From MGBC163016 sp910588905 (GTDB lineage: Bacteria; Actinomycetota; Coriobacteriia; Coriobacteriales; Eggerthellaceae), in contig CAPGDO010000003.1 of the NCBI GenBank assembly GCA_948616985.1, forward strand, positions 62,001 through 126,000: a stretch of 64,000 nucleotides of DNA, read 5' to 3'. Under the pieces are notes generated by a model. It had not been told where the DNA came from. It did no database searches and saw only the letters and a list, made by a program, of their open reading frames with translations. Position 1 is the first letter of the stretch. Each line of letters opens with the position of its first letter. The translations under genes were made by a program, and so were the position numbers. Below are positions 26,601-32,896 of this stretch, piece after piece.

Positions 26601-27143
26601 CTGATTCTGCAGCTCGATATAGAAATCTCCCGGATCGAAGCATTCAGAGAAGCGCTTCGCCCACTCGACCGCCTGCTCCAGCTGGTCTGCATCCAGAAGC
26701 TTGGGGATGATGCCCGCCACGCAAGCGGAGGTGCCGATGATCCCGTGGCCATACTTCTTGAGCTGCGCCATGGTGGTGCGCGGCTTGTAGTACATGTTGT
26801 CCACGTTGGATTCGCTGACCAGCTTCAGCAGATTGTGGTAGCCCTCCGTGGTCTTCGCCAGGAGCAGCAGATGATAGAGCTTCGGACGCACATCGGTGCG
26901 CAGCTCATCATCAGTGGTGAAGTAGACCTCACAACCGTAGATGGGCTTGACCGCAATGCCCGTCTCGGCCTCTACCGCCTTACAACAGTCCCGCAGCTCG
27001 ATAGCTCCGTGCATCACGCCGTGGTCGGTCACGGCCACAGCCGGCATGCCCAGATCAGCTGCGCGGCGCACCATATCCTTGATATGAGTGATGCCATCGA
27101 GCAGTGAGTACTCCGTATGGTTGTGCAAGTGAACGAATGCCAT
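23682..27143 (-). CDS. dnaE: DNA polymerase III subunit alpha
   Basis: This 1153-residue family C polymerase is the replicative catalytic subunit. The PHP domain occupies the first 280 or so residues, with metal-site HNHTEYSLLDG, VTDHGVMHG and TNDFHYLLQEDA intact, so it may retain PHP proofreading or structural metal. The palm has GVGPGRGSAAGAIVAYAMGI and the catalytic Asp pair in MPDIDVDFDDERRGEVI. The fingers include AYNKSHSAAYA-like AFNKSHSAAYAIL, and the tandem HhH region lies near 830-870. The C-terminal OB domain is near 970-1060 (FQLEDATGMVDCILFD). The start at 27143 follows AGAAGGCACC. It lies in the ribosomal cluster between ecfT (67 bases upstream) and truA, an uncommon location for dnaE. 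Confidence 0.97.
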   Translation of the reverse strand: MAFVHLHNHTEYSLLDGITHIKDMVRRAADLGMPAVAVTDHGVMHGAIELRDCCKAVEAETGIAVKPIYGCEVYFTTDDELRTDVRPKLYHLLLLAKTTEGYHNLLKLVSESNVDNMYYKPRTTMAQLKKYGHGIIGTSACVAGIIPKLLDADQLEQAVEWAKRFSECFDPGDFYIELQNQGIKTDSGKTQTQLNHQLTEVAKAAGIKTIATNDFHYLLQEDARAQDVMMCIGMKRNLDDPDRMRFPNDQFYMKTEEEMREALKDFPEACDTTVEIAEKCNVEIEDETILPRFPLPEGETDESWFRKRVQEGLEKRYGLPVPPEAQERADYEMGIIIQQGFPAYFLIVQEYIEWARSQGIGVGPGRGSAAGAIVAYAMGITDLDPLSNGLLFERFLSPERVEMPDIDVDFDDERRGEVIEHIKDVYGEDHVAGVITFGKLQARNAVKDSARVLGYPFSLGERVSKMIPDELGITIKEAMQKNLEMQAAYDNEPEVKAVLDAALSIEGNVRGEGVHACATIICRDPMSDHVPMKRDTKGGGIITQFDGHYTPELGLLKMDFLGLRTLGVLSRACENVYKRTGKKIVPEEIPTDDEKAFALMRSGNMDGLFQVEGALYVSLFKRLPPKRFSDIVASIALNRPGPLESGMVDDYVEVASGRKAIHYYDDRLRPILEETYGTMVYQEQIMQISMAMSGFSAGKADKLRKAMGKKKLEVMQELKADWESGADANGFSKDIALQIWDDAEKFAKYAFNKSHSAAYAILVMRTAYLKAYYPNDYMAAVLSSYMGKTDRLIRYIASCNHNGTPVLPPDINGSNIEFTPVEDGIRFGLMGVRGIGRNVAEVIIAERDKGGPYKNLHDLVSRVDLKTVNRKAIDALIKGGTFDSCGYTRKQLMYFLEETPLLEEAQKRQKDASQGQVTMFDMFGDVEDSGFEMKVPEPDGVEWSQRELLRNEKDIMGIYVTGHPLEPYEEMMSKITKHTMGELAERHSDLKSATFVGLVSTVVIKPTKRGTNMATFQLEDATGMVDCILFDHAKYAQMIHEDAVIKIKGKFEVSDRGNQIIAYEVEELELDESQATRRGPGHLVIRLESKEFDAARSQRLNSILNSFPGRDGVVLMVRQADGRKFRAELPVTVDSQNSVLKTEISRLFGRVVA

Positions 27144-27210
27144 ATATGGTGCCTTCTGTCTATTTGAGACGCGCCATATTGTGTTTTAAGATCATTTGCG
27201 GCGCTTGGAT

Positions 27211-27909
27211 TCAGCGGGTGTCATCATAGCATCCGGGAGGAGGTTTTTCCATCCCGTAGCACCGAACATCCATAGCCGAAGCCAGGCGACCAGCTCGGCG
27301 AAAGAGGCCCAAGATCAAAGGCAGCAGCACCCGAGCGTGGGCGCGTAGGCGCTGGTAGGGACCTCCTCTATCAAAGGCAGCGCCCCGAGACCACTGAGCT
27401 TGGCGTATCTGGTCGTATTCGCAAGCGATCAAGGGTATGAATCGGAGCGCGATGGAGAGCACCATAGCGATATCATCCACCGGTATATGGAACCTCCGCA
27501 GTGGCTCCATATACCACAGAAAGGCCTTCACCAGCTGCGTGGAGGTAGTGGAATAGCAGAGGATGAGCCCCGCCCACACCAGAAGGCAGATGCGCAGGGA
27601 CAGGAACCCTCCTTCAAGGAACCCCTTGAAGGAGAGGCCCATGGCGCCGTCGGCGAATGCGAGGCTCTTGCAGAAGAGCGTGAGCGCGCAGATGGCGTAG
27701 ACGGGGGCGGGGGTGAGGAAGACCGCGCGGGCTGGCAGCCTTGATGCCGCAAAGACCGCTGCCACCAGACAAGCAGCCGCGAGCATCCCCCATCCGATAG
27801 GGATGAAGAACAACCCTACTGAGAACAACAGCAATAGAACGACTTTCGCCCGTGCATCTGCACGATGCACGGGCGAATCTTCAGCGATGTATGAAGAGAA
27901 GCTGCGCAG
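27211..27909 (-). CDS. ecfT: ECF transporter transmembrane subunit EcfT, probable CTG start
   Basis: The protein is an energy-coupling factor T component, which couples two ABC ATPases to vitamin-binding S subunits. Five or so hydrophobic helices, the coupling motifs ending in RGAAF and the second GMEKPPPG-type segment support the family (LSIALRFIPLI, ARVLLPLILGLFRRA). The first conventional start is a GTG at 27870, giving HRADARAKVVLL. However, the codons before it read SSYIAEDSPVHRADARAK, which matches the conserved EcfT N-terminus (QYI-x-x-DSPLHRLDPR). The only plausible start covering it is a CTG at 27907-27909, three bases after the rplQ stop, with GAAGG eleven bases upstream. The ATPase genes that normally accompany ecfT are absent here. 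A 14-base stem-loop lies within the 5' coding region. Confidence 0.78.
   Translation of the reverse strand: MRSFSSYIAEDSPVHRADARAKVVLLLLFSVGLFFIPIGWGMLAAACLVAAVFAASRLPARAVFLTPAPVYAICALTLFCKSLAFADGAMGLSFKGFLEGGFLSLRICLLVWAGLILCYSTTSTQLVKAFLWYMEPLRRFHIPVDDIAMVLSIALRFIPLIACEYDQIRQAQWSRGAAFDRGGPYQRLRAHARVLLPLILGLFRRAGRLASAMDVRCYGMEKPPPGCYDDTR
27845..27877 (-). repeat. Perfect 14-base inverted repeat in the ecfT 5' region
   Basis: TTCGCCCGTGCATC (27845-27858) and its exact complement (27864-27877) flank a five-base loop, about 36 bases after the rplQ stop. There is no U-run on either side. It looks like a terminator or mRNA stabiliser of the ribosomal operon but covers the GTG that would otherwise be called as the ecfT start. 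Confidence 0.75.
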
Positions 27910-27912
27910 AGG

Positions 27913-28632
27913 CTATTTGGCCTTCTCTTCGTCAGCTGCCTTCAGCCCTTCAGCCTTGGCTTCCTCAGCCTCTGCCTCTTCGGCCTTGGCCTCCTCTTCG
28001 CGGACCTCTTCGGCCTTCTGAGCTTCCTTGGCCTCTTCCTTGGCTTCGGCCTTCTCAGCCTCTGCCTTCTCCTCAGCCAACTGCTCCTGGCCTGCTTCCT
28101 GGACCTCAGCAGCGAAGTTCTCCTCGGCCGCCTCCACAGACTCCTTGATCTCCTCGATCACGGACTCGGATGCGGTCTCTTCGTCCTTCTTGGCAGCCTT
28201 CTTCGGTGCAGCCTTCTTCTTGGCTGTGGTCTTGGATGCAGCAGCCTTGCGCTCAGCCTTCGGCACGCAGGTCTCCGTCACCAGCTCCATGATGACCATG
28301 GAAGCGCCGTCGCCCTTGCGCGGCCCCAGCTTCATGATGCGCGTGTAGCCACCCGGGCGTCCCTCGAACATGCCCTGCTGCACCTTCTCGAAGATCTCGC
28401 GCACGAGCTCTTTGTCATTGCCCAGGGCTGCGATGGCCAGGCGCCGAGAATGCAGGTCACCCTTCTTCGCCCAGGTGATGATCTTGTCCACGTCAGGACG
28501 GATCTCCTTGGCGCGGGCCTCGATGGTCTTGATGCGGTCATTCAAGAACAGCTGCTGCACCAGGCTGCGCTTCATGGCCTTGGTGTGGCTCCAATCTGTT
28601 CCGAGCTTGCGCCCCTTGTACTTATGCCTCAT
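27913..28632 (-). CDS. rplQ: Large ribosomal subunit protein bL17 with a long acidic tail
   Basis: Residues 1 to about 118 are a normal L17 (MRHKYKGRKLGTDWSHTKAM, then FLNDRIKTIEARAKEIRPDVDK and YTRIMKLGPRKGDGASM). The core is followed by about 120 extra residues: first a Lys/Ala-rich basic linker (about 123-145, KTTAKKKAAPKKAAKK) and then an Ala/Glu/Lys-rich region with repeated EAEKAEAKEEAK-type units, strongly acidic and predicted helical. L17 lies near the peptide exit tunnel, so the tail could contact nascent chains, targeting factors or other ribosomes. Actinobacteria often carry extended L17, but this one doubles the protein. The gene follows rpoA by ten bases. Its TAG is in frame with the ecfT codons that follow. 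Confidence 0.95.
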   Translation of the reverse strand: MRHKYKGRKLGTDWSHTKAMKRSLVQQLFLNDRIKTIEARAKEIRPDVDKIITWAKKGDLHSRRLAIAALGNDKELVREIFEKVQQGMFEGRPGGYTRIMKLGPRKGDGASMVIMELVTETCVPKAERKAAASKTTAKKKAAPKKAAKKDEETASESVIEEIKESVEAAEENFAAEVQEAGQEQLAEEKAEAEKAEAKEEAKEAQKAEEVREEEAKAEEAEAEEAKAEGLKAADEEKAK

Positions 28633-28642
28633 TTTCTAGCTC

Positions 28643-29596
28643 CTAAAACTTGAGGTTCAGATCCATGGAGATCAGCTTGTCCTTGACCTCTTCGATGGAT
28701 TTCGCTCCGAAATTGCGGATATTCAGAAGGTCGTTCTCAGAGAATTCCACCAGCTGGCGAACGGAGTGGATGCCCGCACGCTTCAGGCAGTTGTAGGAAC
28801 GGACGGAAAGGTCCAGGTCCTCGATCTGCTTGTCCAGCTCTGCATTGGTCTCGGTGTTCTCCGGCGCGAAGATGGAGGCGGATTCCACCGCTTCCTCATC
28901 AGCATCATCATCCACCAAGGAGAGGAACGCCCCCATGTACTGGTTGATGATGTTCGCACCACGGCACACGGCCTCAGTGGGAGAGATGGAACCGTCCGTC
29001 TCGACCTCAAGGGTGAGGCGGTCGTAGTCAGTGTGCTGACCCACGCGGGTGTCCTCTACGTTCATGGTGCAACGACGCACCGGGGAGAACAGAGAGTCCA
29101 CCGGGATGATGCCGATCGGATCTTCCGTGCGCTTGTTGTTGTCAGCGCTGACATAGCCGCGTCCAACGCCGATGCGGATGGACATGTCCAGCTGACCACC
29201 ATCGGCCACCGTGGCGATGACGTGCTGAGGGTTCACCAGGGTGAATTCCGTCGGCACCTCAAGGTCTGCGCCGGTGACCACGCAGGGGCCCTCGGCGGAG
29301 ACATGAGCCGTAGCCTCGACGATGTCATCCGTCAGCGCGCTGAACACAAGGCCCTTCACGTTCAGAACGATATCAGTGATGTCTTCGATAACGCCTTCTG
29401 CTGTGGTGAACTCATGCTGCACACCATCGATCTGGATGGCTGTCGCCTTCGCCCCATCCAGGGACGAGAGCAGCACCCGGCGCATGGAGTTCCCCAGCGT
29501 GTTGCCGTAACCGCGCTCCAGCGGTTCGACGATGTAACGAGCAACCGTGCTGTTGACTTCCTCAGTGCTTACAGTAGGCCTCATGAACTCTGTCAT
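28643..29596 (-). CDS. rpoA: RNA polymerase subunit alpha
   Basis: The 317-residue subunit nucleates RNA polymerase assembly and contacts promoter UP elements. The N-terminal domain has the dimerisation and beta-contact signatures EPLERGYGNTLGNSMRRVLLSSL, VLNVKGL, NPQHVIATV and TLEVETDGSISPTEA. An acidic linker (about 228-250, DDDADEEAVESAS) leads to the C-terminal HhH domain with LDLSVRSYNCLKRAGIHSV and LLNIRNFGAKSIEEVKDKL. The ATG at 29596 is ten bases after AAGGAGG. It sits in the standard order rpsD-rpoA-rplQ. Nothing is unusual beyond a rather long acidic linker. Confidence 0.97.
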   Translation of the reverse strand: MTEFMRPTVSTEEVNSTVARYIVEPLERGYGNTLGNSMRRVLLSSLDGAKATAIQIDGVQHEFTTAEGVIEDITDIVLNVKGLVFSALTDDIVEATAHVSAEGPCVVTGADLEVPTEFTLVNPQHVIATVADGGQLDMSIRIGVGRGYVSADNNKRTEDPIGIIPVDSLFSPVRRCTMNVEDTRVGQHTDYDRLTLEVETDGSISPTEAVCRGANIINQYMGAFLSLVDDDADEEAVESASIFAPENTETNAELDKQIEDLDLSVRSYNCLKRAGIHSVRQLVEFSENDLLNIRNFGAKSIEEVKDKLISMDLNLKF

Positions 29597-29625
29597 GTGT
29601 GATGAGCCTCCTTAAAAGTCCAAGC

Positions 29626-30252
29626 TTATTTCGAGTAGAGCTCGACGATGAGCTGCTCGCGGATATCGGAATCGATCTGATCGCGCTGCGGGAGCGAAAG
29701 GACGCTGCCCTGAAGCTTCTCGATGTCCACCTCCAGCCAAGCAGGTACGCTCGTGCGCTCATTGGAGATGAGAGCGCTCTTGATGACCAGCATGTCCCGA
29801 GCCTTGGGAGCCACAGCGATCAGGTCACCCGGACGAACGCGGAAGGACGGGATGTCCACACGACGGCCGTTCACCTGAATGTGCCCATGACGCACCTGCT
29901 GACGGGCCTCAGCACGGGATTTCGCGAATCCCAGCCGATAGACCACGTTGTCCAGGCGGCTCTCCAGGATGCGGAGCAGGTTCTCGCCCGTAACACCCTG
30001 CTGACGGCTGGCCATCTCGTAGTAATGATGGAACTGCTTCTCCAGCAGCCCGTAGATGCGCTTGGTCTTCTGCTTCTCGCGAAGCTGCATGCGGTATTCG
30101 CTTTCCTTGACGCGCTTGCGGCCGGCCTCGCCAGGAGCGTAATCGCGACGCTCGATAGCGCACTTGTCGGTGTAGCAGCGGTCGCCCTTGAGGAAGAGCT
30201 TGCATCCCTCACGCCTGCAGAGGCGGCAGGATGGTCCAGTGTATCGTGCCAT
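29626..30252 (-). CDS. rpsD: Small ribosomal subunit protein uS4
   Basis: This 208-residue primary 16S rRNA-binding protein starts small-subunit assembly and can repress its own operon in translation. It is the zinc-binding C+ form: CRLCRREGCKLFLKGDRC followed by CAIERR supplies the Cys ligands near residues 9-31. The S4 RNA-binding domain is visible at RLDNVVYRLGFAKSRAEARQQVRHGHIQVNGRRV (about 94-125). The open frame extends to 30453, but MARYTGPSCRLC at 30252 is the clear start. Its place between rpsK and rpoA is the common Gram-positive arrangement. Confidence 0.97.
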   Translation of the reverse strand: MARYTGPSCRLCRREGCKLFLKGDRCYTDKCAIERRDYAPGEAGRKRVKESEYRMQLREKQKTKRIYGLLEKQFHHYYEMASRQQGVTGENLLRILESRLDNVVYRLGFAKSRAEARQQVRHGHIQVNGRRVDIPSFRVRPGDLIAVAPKARDMLVIKSALISNERTSVPAWLEVDIEKLQGSVLSLPQRDQIDSDIREQLIVELYSK

Positions 30253-30271
30253 AAAGTCAGATCCTTTCGAA

Positions 30272-30667
30272 CTACACGCGGCGGCGCTTCTTGGGGCGGC
30301 AGCCGTTGTGCGGGATGGGGGTGCAATCTTGGATGCTGGCGATCTCAAGCCCAGCCGCCTGCAGGGTACGGATGGCCGTCTCGCGACCAGAACCGGGGCC
30401 CTTGACGAACACAGCCACCTTGCGCAGGCCGTGCTCCATGGCGATCTTCGCACAGGCCTCCGCTGCCATCTGGGCGGCGAAGGGGGTGGACTTGCGGCTT
30501 CCCTTGAAGCCGACGGTGCCAGCAGATTGCCAAGCGATCACATTGCCCTGGGGATCTGTGATGGAGATGATGGTGTTGTTGAACGTAGACTTGATGTGAG
30601 CAGCACCCACGGCGATGTTCTTACGTTCAGAGCGCTTGACGCGCGCAGTTACGTTCTTCTTAGCCAT
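30272..30667 (-). CDS. rpsK: Small ribosomal subunit protein uS11
   Basis: The 131-residue platform protein binds 16S rRNA with S6, S18 and S21 near the mRNA exit. Recognised from KNIAVGAAHIKSTFNNTIIS, SAGTVGFKGSRKSTPFAAQ, GPGSGRETAIRTLQAAGLE and the C-terminal DCTPIPHNGCRPKKRRRV signature. The ATG at 30667 lies 14 bases after rpsM, and it is followed after 19 bases by rpsD. Ordinary in length and composition. Confidence 0.97.
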   Translation of the reverse strand: MAKKNVTARVKRSERKNIAVGAAHIKSTFNNTIISITDPQGNVIAWQSAGTVGFKGSRKSTPFAAQMAAEACAKIAMEHGLRKVAVFVKGPGSGRETAIRTLQAAGLEIASIQDCTPIPHNGCRPKKRRRV

Positions 30668-30681
30668 TATGCTTCCTCACT

Positions 30682-31053
30682 CTACTTTCTCTTGCCGCCG
30701 ATTTGCTTGCGCGGGCCCTTGCGCGTGCGAGCATTGGTATGCGTGCGCTGACCACGGACCGGCAGGCCCCTACGGTGGCGAAGGCCGCGATAGCAGCCGA
30801 TCTCCATGAGGCGCTTGATGTTCTGGGAAACCTCACGATGCAGGTCGCCTTCCACCTTCAGGTGGCTCTGGATGTAATCGCGAAGCTTGGAAAGGTCCTC
30901 CTCGGTGAGATCCTTGACGCGGATATCCGGGTCAACCCCGGTCTCTGCGAGGATCTTCTTCGAAGTGGTGAGGCCGATTCCGTAGATGTAGGTAAGAGCG
31001 ATCTCCACGCGCTTGCTCTGCGGAAGGTCTACGCCTACAAGACGTACTGCCAT
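30682..31053 (-). CDS. rpsM: Small ribosomal subunit protein uS13
   Basis: The 123-residue head protein contacts the large subunit and P-site tRNA. Seen: VGVDLPQSKRVEIALTYIYGIG, LTEEDLSKLRDYI, IKRLMEIGCYRGLRHRRGLPVRGQRT and the basic C-terminal tail TNARTRKGPRKQ that reaches the P site. The ATG at 31053 follows rpmJ by 15 bases and a GGGAGG box. It belongs to the infA-rpmJ-rpsM-rpsK-rpsD-rpoA-rplQ run. Confidence 0.97.
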   Translation of the reverse strand: MAVRLVGVDLPQSKRVEIALTYIYGIGLTTSKKILAETGVDPDIRVKDLTEEDLSKLRDYIQSHLKVEGDLHREVSQNIKRLMEIGCYRGLRHRRGLPVRGQRTHTNARTRKGPRKQIGGKRK

Positions 31054-31068
31054 GTTCTTCTTCCTCCC

Positions 31069-31182
31069 TTAGCCCTGACGCTGCTTATGGCGCGGGTTGT
31101 CACAGATGACGAGCACCTTGCCATGACGTCGGATGATCTTGCACTTGTCGCACATCTTCTTGACCGAAGGACGTACCTTCAT
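31069..31182 (-). CDS. rpmJ: Large ribosomal subunit protein bL36
   Basis: A 37-residue gene reads MKVRPSVKKMCDKCKI at the start and ends with NPRHKQRQG. It is the zinc-binding C+ form of L36, with CxxC at residues 11-14 and a further Cys and His (Cys27 and His32) completing the site. The ATG at 31182 is preceded by CGAAAGGAAG. Its stop lies 15 bases before rpsM. It is shorter than most gene callers accept, but sequence and context make it certain. Confidence 0.95.
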   Translation of the reverse strand: MKVRPSVKKMCDKCKIIRRHGKVLVICDNPRHKQRQG

Positions 31183-31329
31183 CTTTCTTCCTTTCGGTAG
31201 ATGTCTTTCTTCCTATACCTGCACGCCCAGCCGCTGGCGAGAATCTTCTTGCTCATGGGAAGCAAGTCGGGAGCGTCGGCTCTCCCTGGGTGCTATACCC
31301 GCGCTCATTCCCCGTTCTTTGCTGATGGG

Positions 31330-31548
31330 CTACTTGAAGCGATAGGTGATGCGCCCGCGGTTGAGGTCATAGACGGAAAGCTCCACCGTGACCTTATCCC
31401 CCGGAAGAATCTTGATGTAGTGCATGCGCATCTTGCCTGAGATGTGGGCGAGGATCTCATGCCCGTTCTCAAGCTCGACCTTGAACATCGCGTTGGGCAG
31501 TGCTTCGCGCACAGTACCCTCGAGCTCGATCACATCTTCCTTAGCCAA
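31330..31548 (-). CDS. infA: Translation initiation factor IF-1
   Basis: The 72-residue OB-fold protein occupies the ribosomal A site during initiation. It matches the family from end to end: MAKEDVIELEGTVREALPN, FKVELENGHEILAHISGKM, then RMHYIKILPGDKVTVELS and DLNRGRITYRFK. The gene opens the ribosomal run here. A 147-base gap separates it from rpmJ, and a 290-base structured region separates it from tRNA-Gln upstream. No map or adk precedes it, so the spc cluster has been broken at this point in the chromosome. Confidence 0.96.
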   Translation of the reverse strand: MAKEDVIELEGTVREALPNAMFKVELENGHEILAHISGKMRMHYIKILPGDKVTVELSVYDLNRGRITYRFK

Positions 31549-31842
31549 AGGTTCGCCTCCAAAAGCTAGCTTTTACACAGCGACGGTTGACTTTACCAAA
31601 GAATCTAGAGGACGATGGCGAGAAATCGAAAAAAGGCACACAAAAATTTGAAACCGGCTTTGCTGGTCTTTGAATGCCTGCATGTCAGGCGTGCAGCTTG
31701 AAGCTGCGCCGCTCATCTGGGCTTACCATGCCAGGAGCAGCCAGGTATTCGCGCGATCACAGGACCTGTGCGCGCAACCGCCTTGTCGGTCGATGGAGAA
31801 TGCTAACAGAATGCACTGGTAGATTGCAAGGGGAAAAGAGAT
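31549..31842 (-). promoter_or_regulatory. Structured leader and promoter region of the infA operon
   Basis: No gene is seen in these 294 bases. On the minus strand, in order after tRNA-Gln, are a stem-loop at 31775-31751 (GCGCG and CACAG arms), a 7+1+7 palindrome at 31707-31693 (GCAGCTT arms) and a five-base stem at 31690-31676 (GCCTG/CAGGC). An A/T-rich stretch with a T-run follows. A weak promoter candidate is TTGGTA with TAAAAG 18 bases on, about 30 bases before the infA ATG. The stem-loops may end the tRNA transcript and fold in the operon leader. Confidence 0.4.
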
Positions 31843-31916
31843 TGGCTGGGGTACCAGGATTCGAACCTAGATAGCTGGCACCAAAAACCAGAGTCCTGCC
31901 GTTGGACGATACCCCA
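31843..31916 (-). tRNA. trnQ: tRNA-Gln (UUG anticodon)
   Basis: The minus strand gives a complete cloverleaf: acceptor TGGGGTA with TACCCCA, discriminator G and an encoded CCA end; D-arm GTCC/GGAC; anticodon stem CTGGT/GCCAG with loop TTTTGGT, so the anticodon is TTG; and T-arm with GGTTCGAATCC. A U1-A72 terminal pair is typical of tRNA-Gln. In this organism it would be charged first with Glu and then amidated by the GatCAB encoded at 15-19 kb. Confidence 0.95.
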
Positions 31917-31936
31917 GCAAAAGCGGGACAATGGTA

Positions 31937-32842
31937 TCACACCGTTATTGCGCAAAGAGGCAGCTTCGGCAAAATATCCGCCTCTGCTTGACGGTTCTCG
32001 GAGAGATAGAACTCGCAGAATCCTCTCAGGTGCGGAGCGAGGCATTCGTCAACGGAGGGAACGCCGCCGGGGTGGAAGAGCAGCTCGATGCCGCGCTCCT
32101 CTTGCTCAGCTTCCCTGATGATCCCCTGCAGGAACCTCTCGTCCGCTATGTGCTGCATGCACCCTGAGAGCGCCAGTCCATAGAATGCAGCGGACTTGGG
32201 CAGGCAGTCAGGGTAGCTCGGAGCACACCGCTTCCAGAGCGCATTCAGGAGCTGATTCTTCACGATGTTCACCACGCTCACATGCTTGCGGACCGCATCA
32301 GCTCTCAGGAAAGGAGCGAGCGGCTCAGCCGGGATGCGCAGGTATTCCAGGGTGCACCCCTCGTCCTGGATAGCCGCCATCAACCCGTCGAACACCGCCG
32401 GGATCAAATGGAAATGCTGATGGCTATCCACTCGAAAGGCGCTGCGCATCTGCGGGAACGCTTTCAGGAAGGCCTGGATCTGAGCGCGGGCCTCTTGGCG
32501 AACCTGCTGGGTCAGGGATGTGCGCTTCGGTCCTGAAGAGCAGAGGAGCATCCTCGCGAAGCTCTGACGAAACATCCCGTTCGCACCTACGAGCAAAGGC
32601 GCATCCTCAGCGGAAGAGAGAGCGGGGCCTTCCACCAGGTTCAAATGCAACCCCATCTTGATGAGCCCTGCATCCACGAAGGGCTTGGCGAAGGCCGCAC
32701 ACTCGCTGAAATGAGGCGAGGTCACCAATGCGCTGGTCGAATTCAAAGCCCCTTCCCCACCGCACTTGCTCGAACGCGCCAGGATCAGCTTCGACTGTTC
32801 AAGCGTGATGCCGAAGTCATCCGCATGGACGATGATCTCCAC
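31937..32842 (-). CDS. ChbG/HpnK-type (YdjC) carbohydrate deacetylase
   Basis: The 301-residue protein belongs to the YdjC family of metal-dependent deacetylases, which remove N-acetyl groups from chito-oligosaccharides or glycolipids. The metal site is visible: HADDFG (residues 6-11), MGLHLNLVEG (about 63-72) and VDSHQHFHLIP near residue 138, with the conserved Asp-Asp and His residues; the C-terminal ELLFHPGG motif is also intact. The start is a GTG at 32842, five bases after AGGGGG. It is transcribed divergently from a polyprenyl-phosphate-type glycosyltransferase and a YfhO protein. The three genes may modify one cell-surface glycan, with this enzyme deacetylating a sugar (inference). It ends 20 bases before tRNA-Gln. 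Confidence 0.9.
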   Translation of the reverse strand: MEIIVHADDFGITLEQSKLILARSSKCGGEGALNSTSALVTSPHFSECAAFAKPFVDAGLIKMGLHLNLVEGPALSSAEDAPLLVGANGMFRQSFARMLLCSSGPKRTSLTQQVRQEARAQIQAFLKAFPQMRSAFRVDSHQHFHLIPAVFDGLMAAIQDEGCTLEYLRIPAEPLAPFLRADAVRKHVSVVNIVKNQLLNALWKRCAPSYPDCLPKSAAFYGLALSGCMQHIADERFLQGIIREAEQEERGIELLFHPGGVPSVDECLAPHLRGFCEFYLSENRQAEADILPKLPLCAITV

Positions 32843-32849
32843 GTATGCC

Positions 32850-32888
32850 CCCTGTCAAGCCGGTCCCCAACCCTGTCAATGGTACACT
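32850..32888 (+). promoter_or_regulatory. Direct-repeat operator and -10 element of the glycosyltransferase gene
   Basis: CCCTGTCAA occurs twice (32850-32858 and 32871-32879), exactly 21 bases apart, which places both copies on the same DNA face. A TACACT -10-like hexamer follows at 32883-32888, only eight bases before the ATG. The transcript would start at or next to the ATG, so the message is probably leaderless. The repeats also cover the promoter region of the divergent deacetylase. Confidence 0.5.
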
Positions 32889-32896
32889 GCCATCTT

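Noticed and set aside
27909..27913. Readthrough fusion of rplQ to ecfT, since the TAG is in frame with the ecfT codons.
   Set aside because: There is no readthrough context, and a soluble ribosomal protein fused to a membrane protein makes no sense; a CTG or GTG start is simpler.
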